A program made the translations under genes and the position numbers. Below are positions 1-6,254 of a DNA stretch of 6,254 nt, piece after piece. Below the pieces are notes generated by a model. The model was given only the letters and a program-made list of their open reading frames with translations, did no database searches and had not been told where the DNA came from. Origin of the DNA: an uncultured Methylophaga sp. GTDB taxonomy: Bacteria > Pseudomonadota > Gammaproteobacteria > Nitrosococcales > Methylophagaceae. The stretch's first letter is position 1. Every line of letters starts with the position of its first letter. The stretch covers positions 1 through 6,254 of the forward strand of contig CAMPHB010000085.1 of the NCBI GenBank assembly GCA_946885755.1, in the 5' to 3' direction.

Positions 1-147
1 GATCAGGGCACACCAGAACAGTTACAAAAATCCGGCTCTGGCTGGGTAGAACAATTTATGCAAGGCCTGCCTGACGGGCCGGTACCATTTCATTATCCGG
101 GGACAGAATTTGCTGATGACTTACTGGCGGGTGAGGAACACCGATGA
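1..147 (+). CDS. mlaF: MlaF, phospholipid ABC transporter ATP-binding subunit (C-terminal 48 residues only)
   Basis: Frame 1 is open from the first base and ends at TGA 145-147, giving the last 48 residues of a protein that begins upstream of the window. The segment [10 protein letters not shown] followed by an acidic stretch and DLL matches, from memory, the C-terminal tail of MlaF (E. coli has DGPVPFRYP then ADLL). This tail lies beyond the nucleotide-binding domain and is known in E. coli to contact the neighbouring MlaF subunit and help hold the MlaFEDB complex together. The Walker A, Walker B and signature motifs lie outside the window, so ATPase activity cannot be checked here. The stop codon overlaps the start of mlaE (ATGA), which is the expected next gene. 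The identification rests on this short tail plus the intact mlaEDCB order that follows. Confidence 0.9.
   Translation, partial: DQGTPEQLQKSGSGWVEQFMQGLPDGPVPFHYPGTEFADDLLAGEEHR
133..137 (+). promoter_or_regulatory. Shine-Dalgarno site of mlaE
   Basis: GAGGA lies 6 bases before the ATG at 144, inside the end of mlaF. It supports the start that overlaps the mlaF stop codon. Confidence 0.6.
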
Positions 148-923
148 TTGATTTTATTCGGGGGCTGGGCCGCTGGGGATTAGGCACTTTAGAACGGCTG
201 GGACGCGCAACCTTATTATTATTGCAAATTCTGACCGGTTTGCCGGAGCTAATGTTGCGGTTTTCTCTGGTGGTGCAGCAATTATTCTATGCCGGCGTCT
301 TGTCGGTGCTGATTATTCTGGTGTCAGGTTTATTTGTCGGCATGGTACTGGGGCTACAGGGGTACAATACGCTCGTTGATTTCGGCGCGGAAGAATCCCT
401 CGGTGTGCTGGTGTCATTGTCTTTGGTACGTGAGCTGGGACCGGTGGTCAGTGCTTTGTTGTTTGCCGGTCGCGCCGGTTCGGCTTTAACTGCCGAAGTC
501 GGCCTGATGAAAAGTACCGAACAATTATCTGGTATGGAAATGATGGCAGTTGATCCGGTGCGCCGGGTGATTGCCCCGCGGTTTCTGGCTGGGGTGATTT
601 CGATGCCTCTTCTGGCGGCGATTTTCAGCGCCGTAGGTGTGTTGGGGGCCTTTTTGGTCGGTCATGGTTTGCTGGGCGTTGATGACGGGGCTTTCTGGTC
701 ACAAATGCAGGCAAAAACTGATTGGTATGACGATGTCATGAATGGCGTCATCAAAAGTATTGTGTTTGGTTTTGTGGTGACCTGGATTGCTTTGTTTGAA
801 GGTTATGATGCGGTGCCAACGTCAGAAGGCGTCGGCCGGTCAACAACGCGCACTGTGGTGCATTCGGCGTTTGCCATTCTGGGACTGGATTTTGTACTAA
901 CAGCGTTGATGTTTGGAGAATAG
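144..923 (+). CDS. mlaE: MlaE, phospholipid ABC transporter permease
   Basis: This 259-residue inner-membrane permease is the core of the MlaFEDB complex, which moves phospholipids between the inner membrane and the periplasmic carrier MlaC to keep the outer-membrane outer leaflet free of phospholipid. The length equals the family norm (about 260). Hydrophobic segments lie near residues 50-72, 86-108, 145-175 and 200-220, with another at 240-257. The family hallmark is present: RELGPV at 96-101, then the AGRAGSA and TAEVGLMK motifs, then EQLSGMEMM and a VDPVRRV segment. This is the cytoplasmic coupling region that engages MlaF. The C-terminal [12 protein letters not shown] is nearly identical to the E. 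coli protein as I recall it. The ATG overlaps the mlaF stop by 4 bases, and mlaD follows after 4 bases. The identification is very secure. Confidence 0.97.
   Translation: MIDFIRGLGRWGLGTLERLGRATLLLLQILTGLPELMLRFSLVVQQLFYAGVLSVLIILVSGLFVGMVLGLQGYNTLVDFGAEESLGVLVSLSLVRELGPVVSALLFAGRAGSALTAEVGLMKSTEQLSGMEMMAVDPVRRVIAPRFLAGVISMPLLAAIFSAVGVLGAFLVGHGLLGVDDGAFWSQMQAKTDWYDDVMNGVIKSIVFGFVVTWIALFEGYDAVPTSEGVGRSTTRTVVHSAFAILGLDFVLTALMFGE
915..919 (+). promoter_or_regulatory. Shine-Dalgarno site that sets the mlaD start
   Basis: GGAGA lies 8 bases before the ATG at 928. It decides for that start over the in-frame TTG at 913, which would overlap the ribosome-binding site itself and add five residues not expected for MlaD. 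Confidence 0.65.
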
Positions 924-927
924 AAAA

Positions 928-1392
928 ATGATTCAAAGTAAGCAAACCGAAATTCTGGTCGGCCTGTTTGTTGCCGCAGGTTTGGCTGCGCTGTTTATGC
1001 TGGCGATGAAAGTCAGCAATCTGGGCGATTTTACTGATGAAAAAGGCTATCAGGTGACGGCTAATTTTCAGAATATCGGTGGTTTGAAGCCACGATCGCC
1101 GGTGTCGATGGCGGGTGTCCGGGTGGGCCGGGTAGCAGATATTAAACTGGATCCGGAAACTTATGATGCGGTAGTCACACTCAATATATATTCGCAGTAC
1201 GACAATATTCCGCTGGACAGTTCAGCGAGTATTTTTACGGCGGGTTTGCTCGGTGAGCAATACATCGGTCTGCAAGCGGGCGCCGATGACTTTTATCTGG
1301 CTGATGGTGATGAGATCACGCTGACACAACCGGCGGTGGTGCTTGAGCAAATCATCGGCCAGTTTTTATACAGCAAGGCAGAGGGTGAATAA
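928..1392 (+). CDS. mlaD: MlaD, MCE-domain phospholipid-binding subunit
   Basis: This 154-residue protein is anchored in the inner membrane by one N-terminal helix (about residues 9-27, after a short charged start MIQSKQTE) and projects an MCE domain into the periplasm. In the family, MlaD forms a hexameric ring on MlaE and passes phospholipid to or from MlaC. The MCE signature is clear: NIGGLKPRSPV at 49-59, then a GVRVGRVADI strand, and the pore-loop motif GLLGEQY at 106-112. The C-terminal amphipathic helix VLEQIIGQFLY, which lines the central channel, is retained. The protein stops about four residues later, so it lacks the long, probably disordered tail of the 183-residue E. coli protein. 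The start at 928 is chosen for its Shine-Dalgarno spacing. The TAA stop shares one base with the mlaC start. Confidence 0.96.
   Translation: MIQSKQTEILVGLFVAAGLAALFMLAMKVSNLGDFTDEKGYQVTANFQNIGGLKPRSPVSMAGVRVGRVADIKLDPETYDAVVTLNIYSQYDNIPLDSSASIFTAGLLGEQYIGLQAGADDFYLADGDEITLTQPAVVLEQIIGQFLYSKAEGE
1381..1387 (+). promoter_or_regulatory. Shine-Dalgarno site of mlaC
   Basis: GAGGGTG ends 4 bases before the ATG at 1392 and 7 bases before a second in-frame ATG at 1395. The spacing fits the second ATG somewhat better, so MlaC may start one residue later than annotated. Confidence 0.5.
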
Positions 1393-2030
1393 TGATGCAA
1401 TTGGCAAATATTTTTAAAAGCAGCATGCTGCTGTTTGCGGCGTTGCTGATGACTGTTGGCAGTGTCAGTGTTCATGCTGAGGATATGCCGGCACCACAAG
1501 CGCTGGTTAAAAAAGCCTCTGACGATATGCTGGCAGCGCTGGCTGAACATGAAGCAGACCTGGCATCAGATCCAACCAAAATCTACGGACTTGTTGAAGA
1601 AATCCTGATCCCGCATTTTGATTTTGCCCGTATGGCGAAATTGGCGCTAGGTAAAAACTGGCACCAGTTGGATGATGCCCAGCAGGAAAAATTCGTTGAA
1701 GAATTTCGGGTGTTACTGGTGCGCACCTATTCCACCGCGATGCTCGAATATACTGATGAAGAAATCCGCTTTCTGCCATTTCGCGACGATTTGAGCAAAA
1801 AACGCGTCGATGTGCCGATGGAAGTGGTGCAAAAAGGCGGTCCGGGGATTCCGATGACCTTGTCTTTGTATCAGAAGAGTAACGATGACTGGAAAGTTTA
1901 CGATGTCAAAATCGAAGGCATCAGCCTGGTGACCAACTACCGCTCATCGTTCAGTCGCGATATTAATAATGGCGGTGTCGACAAACTGATTGAAGATTTG
2001 GCGCAGCGCAACGAAAAAGCCAAATCATGA
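1392..2030 (+). CDS. mlaC: MlaC, periplasmic phospholipid carrier
   Basis: This 212-residue soluble periplasmic protein of the MlaC/Ttg2D family shuttles phospholipid between the outer-membrane MlaA-porin complex and the inner-membrane MlaFEDB complex. An N-terminal Sec signal peptide is visible: a lysine at residue 9, a hydrophobic core at about 12-25, and a likely cleavage site after V-H-A at 27-29, leaving a mature chain starting E-D. The body shows family features: a helix with HFDFARMAKLALGKNW, the FVEEFRVLLVRTY segment, and a C-terminal strand region with VYDVKIEGISLVTNYR. Length is normal for the family. It overlaps mlaD by one base (TAATG) and mlaB by four (ATGA). The ATG at 1395 is an equally plausible start. 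The mature protein is the same either way. Confidence 0.96.
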   Translation: MMQLANIFKSSMLLFAALLMTVGSVSVHAEDMPAPQALVKKASDDMLAALAEHEADLASDPTKIYGLVEEILIPHFDFARMAKLALGKNWHQLDDAQQEKFVEEFRVLLVRTYSTAMLEYTDEEIRFLPFRDDLSKKRVDVPMEVVQKGGPGIPMTLSLYQKSNDDWKVYDVKIEGISLVTNYRSSFSRDINNGGVDKLIEDLAQRNEKAKS

Positions 2031-2335
2031 GCATCAGCCTCGACAATGCATCGCAATGCCTGTGTGTCAGCGGGGATCTGACCTTAGACCTGGTACCAGA
2101 TTACCTTGAGCAAAGCGGGCCATTGTTTAATGAACTGGCAGCTTTGCGCATTGATTTATCTGCTGTGAAACGCAGTGACAGTGCCGGTCTGGCGCTACTT
2201 ATCCGTTGGATGCGTGATGCCCGCGCCAGTGACAAAAAAATTATTTTTGAACAAATGCCAGCCCAGATGCTGGCGATGGCAGAAGCCAGTGGCCTGGACA
2301 CCATTCTGCCTTTATCAGGGAAACCTGCCCAATGA
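2027..2335 (+). CDS. mlaB: MlaB, STAS-domain subunit of the Mla transporter
   Basis: This 102-residue cytoplasmic protein is a single STAS domain. In E. coli, MlaB binds MlaF and is needed for stability and activity of the MlaFEDB complex. The STAS core is recognisable: the strand LRIDLSAV at 40-47 is followed by D51-S52-A53-G54-L55, the loop before the conserved helix. Ser52 occupies the place of the Thr that, as I recall, is residue 52 in E. coli MlaB and lies at the MlaF interface. It is the same loop that carries the phosphorylatable Ser in anti-sigma factor antagonists, but context makes the Mla role far more likely. There is no clear Shine-Dalgarno upstream. The ATGA overlap with mlaC suggests start by translational coupling. 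Sequence identity in this family is low, so the call leans partly on gene order. Confidence 0.92.
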   Translation: MSISLDNASQCLCVSGDLTLDLVPDYLEQSGPLFNELAALRIDLSAVKRSDSAGLALLIRWMRDARASDKKIIFEQMPAQMLAMAEASGLDTILPLSGKPAQ

Positions 2336-2556
2336 AAGCCAGTGATATCAAACAAATGATCGAAGCCGGTTTGCCGGATGCCAGCGCAGAAGTCATGGGC
2401 GACGATGGTCAGCACTTTGACGCAATTGTTATCTGCCCGGCCTTTGCCGGCAAAAGCCTGATCGAACAGCACCGTATGGTCAAAGCCACGTTAGGTGATA
2501 AATTCAGCAGTGGTGAATTACACGCCTTATCACTGAAAACCCGTGCCAGCCACTAA
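2332..2556 (+). CDS. ibaG: BolA-family protein IbaG (YrbA)
   Basis: This small cytoplasmic protein of 74 residues has a BolA fold. BolA-family proteins partner with monothiol glutaredoxins and can hold a shared [2Fe-2S] cluster. IbaG has been linked to acid stress and envelope or iron-sulfur functions. The visible family features are GDDGQHFDAIV at 23-33 with His28 in the variable ligand loop, PAFAGKSLIEQH at 36-47, and ELHALSLKT at 62-70 carrying the invariant His64. It sits between mlaB and murA, exactly where ibaG lies in many gammaproteobacteria. The start overlaps the mlaB stop (ATGA), with an AGGGA at 2317-2321 as a possible ribosome-binding site. It ends soon after LKT and lacks the aromatic/Trp-containing tail of E. 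coli and Pseudomonas IbaG. Annotating it as a generic BolA-family protein would also be correct. Confidence 0.92.
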   Translation: MKASDIKQMIEAGLPDASAEVMGDDGQHFDAIVICPAFAGKSLIEQHRMVKATLGDKFSSGELHALSLKTRASH

Positions 2557-2570
2557 AACGCCGTCAGTAA

Positions 2571-4498
<1,928 letters not shown>

Positions 4499-4506
<8 letters not shown>

Positions 4507-5800
4507 AGTCAGTCGTTTAAATTTTCAACAAGCCGATTTTTGGCCAAAGCTCTCTGAGTTGCTGGCTTGGGAAGGGGTGTCCGATACTGCGGTCACCGAT
4601 ACCGTCCGCAATATTCTTGCCGATGTGAAACAGCGTGGTGATGCCGCTGTCGTTGAGTACAGTCAGAAATTTGATCGGGTAAAAGCCAGTCAGCTTGCTG
4701 ATTTGGAAATTTCGCTCGACAGAGCGCAGGCAGCACTAAAAAATATTCCGGCGCCGCAGCGTGAAGCACTGCAAAAGGCTGCTGAACGGGTGCGCCGCTA
4801 CCATGAACATCAAAAGCAGGATTCATGGCAATATACCGAAGCCGATGGCACGGTGCTGGGACAACAAGTAACACCATTGGATCGCGCTGGATTATATGTA
4901 CCGGGTGGTAAAGCCGCTTATCCATCATCGGTGTTGATGAATGCTATTCCGGCCAAAGTGGCTGGTGTGCAGGAACTCATTATGGTGGTGCCGACGCCGG
5001 ATGATGAAGTTAATGAACTGGTGTTAGCAGCGGCAGCCATTGCCGGCGTCGATCGGATTTTTGCTATTGGCGGTGCCCAGGCCGTGGCGGCGCTGGCATA
5101 CGGTACAGAAACCATTCCGCAGGTTGATAAGATCGTTGGTCCCGGTAATATTTTTGTCGCCACTGCCAAAGGCATGGTGTTTGGTACCGTCGGCATTGAT
5201 ATGATCGCCGGCCCGTCCGAAATTCTGGTGATTTGTGATGGTAAAACCGATCCAGACTGGATCGCCATGGATTTGTTCTCACAAGCCGAACATGATGAAG
5301 ATGCCCAGGCGATTTTAGTGTCGCCGGATGCTGATTTTCTCGATAAGGTCGCGGCGTCGATCGACAAACTGCTGCCGACTATGGAACGGCAAGCAATGAT
5401 CCGTACCTCACTGGGTAATCGCGGTGCACTGATTCAGGTTGCTGATATGGCAGAAGCCGTAGAAGTCGCTAACTTTATTGCTGCCGAGCATTTGGAGTTA
5501 TCGGTCGATAATGCTGCTGATATGGCCAAACAAATCCGCCATGCCGGCGCGATTTTTATGGGCCGTTATACGCCGGAAGCGCTGGGGGATTACTGTGCCG
5601 GACCCAATCATGTATTACCGACCTCTCGCACCGCACGGTTCAGTTCACCATTAGGCGTTTATGATTTTCAGAAACGCTCCAGTCTGATTCAGGTCTCTGC
5701 CGAGGGCGCACAGACGCTGGGCAAAATTGCCTCGGTGCTGGCCCGCGGTGAAAGTCTGACCGCCCATGCCCGCAGTGCTGAATATCGTCTAAAAGACTGA
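4499..5800 (+). CDS. hisD: HisD, histidinol dehydrogenase
   Basis: This 433-residue zinc enzyme carries out the last two steps of histidine synthesis, oxidising L-histidinol through histidinal to L-histidine with two NAD+. Length is typical (E. coli 434). The signature region reads VGPGN at 213-217 through AGPSE at 237-241. All zinc ligands known from the E. coli structure have counterparts: Gln262 and His265 in [10 protein letters not shown], Asp364 in [13 protein letters not shown], and His423 in [10 protein letters not shown]. The catalytic Glu-His pair is E330-H331 in AAEHLEL. NAD-binding [13 protein letters not shown] is also present. It overlaps hisG by 8 bases and is followed by hisC after a single base. 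Nothing suggests loss of function. Identification is certain. Confidence 0.98.
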
Positions 5801-5801
5801 T

Positions 5802-6254
5802 ATGAGCCGTTTCTGGAGTGATTTTGTCCATGATTTAGAGCCTTACGTGCCCGGCGAACAGCCGCGCGGTGCCAATCTGGTCAAACTCAATACCAACGAA
5901 AATCCGTTCGGCCCGTCGCCGAAGGTGCTTGATGCCATCAAAATGGCGGCCACCGATCGGCTGCGATTGTATCCGGTGCCGGATGGCGGTGCGCTGCGGC
6001 AGACTATTGCGGATTACCATAAAGTGGATGTCAGCAATGTCTTTGTCGGTAATGGCTCCGATGAAGTGCTGGCGCATGTGTTTTATGGGTTGTTTAAACA
6101 CCAGCAGCCGATATTGTTTCCGGATATCACTTACAGTTTTTATCCGGTGTACTGTCAGTTGTACGGTATTGAATTTCAGACATTGCCACTGGCAGCCGAT
6201 TTTTCGCTGAAAATCAGTGTTTATCAACGGCCCAATGGCGGCATTATTTTTGCC
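5802..6254 (+). CDS. hisC: HisC, histidinol-phosphate aminotransferase (N-terminal 151 residues, runs off the window)
   Basis: This is a PLP-dependent class I/II aminotransferase that converts imidazole-acetol phosphate and glutamate to histidinol phosphate and 2-oxoglutarate. The N-terminus [18 protein letters not shown] resembles the Pseudomonas-type HisC as I recall it. [13 protein letters not shown] at 28-40, the PLP phosphate-binding region VGNGSDEVL at 82-90, and [12 protein letters not shown] at 106-117 with Tyr111 are family hallmarks. The frame is open to the last base, and the sequence stops at GGIIFA, just before the expected NPNAPTG motif. The PLP-binding lysine lies beyond the window. 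At 57-60 it reads YPVP where most homologues have YPDP. The start at 5802 lies one base after the hisD stop, with no strong Shine-Dalgarno, so coupling to hisD is likely. Assignment as HisC rather than another aminotransferase is supported by the hisGD context. Confidence 0.95.
   Translation, partial: MSRFWSDFVHDLEPYVPGEQPRGANLVKLNTNENPFGPSPKVLDAIKMAATDRLRLYPVPDGGALRQTIADYHKVDVSNVFVGNGSDEVLAHVFYGLFKHQQPILFPDITYSFYPVYCQLYGIEFQTLPLAADFSLKISVYQRPNGGIIFA

Noticed and set aside
913..927. A TTG start for mlaD at 913
   Set aside because: It would sit on the Shine-Dalgarno sequence GGAGA that serves the ATG at 928, and it adds residues before the typical short MlaD N-terminus.
4918..5367. A 149-codon open frame on the minus strand inside hisD
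   Set aside because: It is antisense to well-conserved hisD, and its Ser/Thr/Ala-rich, low-information translation is typical of a shadow frame.
5835..6227. Open frames on both strands (130 codons minus, 113 codons plus) within hisC
   Set aside because: The frame starting at 5802 encodes unmistakable HisC motifs through the end of the window, and the other frames have no recognisable features and odd composition.

Overview
The window is a fully coding, single-strand (+) stretch of what looks like a conserved chromosomal gene cluster from a non-enteric gammaproteobacterium. The order is mlaF(partial)-mlaE-mlaD-mlaC-mlaB-ibaG-murA-hisG-hisD-hisC(partial). From memory, the same order (ttg2/mla, bolA-like gene, murA, hisG, hisD, hisC) occurs in Pseudomonas. 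In enteric bacteria, by contrast, the his genes form a separate operon and HisG is the long form. Base composition by eye is moderate, roughly half G+C, which is lower than typical Pseudomonas, so I place it only as a gammaproteobacterium and do not name a genus.

Layout: positions 1-2335 encode the Mla phospholipid-transport machinery: the end of the MlaF ATPase, the MlaE permease, the MlaD membrane-anchored MCE ring subunit, the MlaC periplasmic carrier and the cytoplasmic STAS protein MlaB. Positions 2332-2556 encode a small BolA/IbaG-family protein. Positions 2583-3869 encode MurA, the first committed enzyme of peptidoglycan synthesis. Positions 3862-6254 encode three histidine-biosynthesis enzymes: short-form HisG, HisD and the N-terminal 151 residues of HisC, which runs off the window.

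The genes are packed extremely tightly. Junctions are ATGA overlaps (mlaF/mlaE, mlaC/mlaB, mlaB/ibaG), a TAATG overlap (mlaD/mlaC), two 8-base overlaps of the form ATGNNTGA (murA/hisG and hisG/hisD), a 4-base gap (mlaE/mlaD), a 1-base gap (hisD/hisC) and one 26-base gap (ibaG/murA). I see no terminator hairpin, no tRNA or rRNA, no repeat array, no mobile element and no convincing promoter. The simplest reading is one co-transcribed, translationally coupled unit joining outer-membrane lipid maintenance, cell-wall precursor synthesis and histidine synthesis.

I found no sign of an undescribed system here. The points worth a second look are modest: a short HisG with no partner hisZ in view, a BolA-family protein lacking the usual C-terminal tail, an MlaD without a C-terminal tail, and the repeated ATGNNTGA junction architecture.
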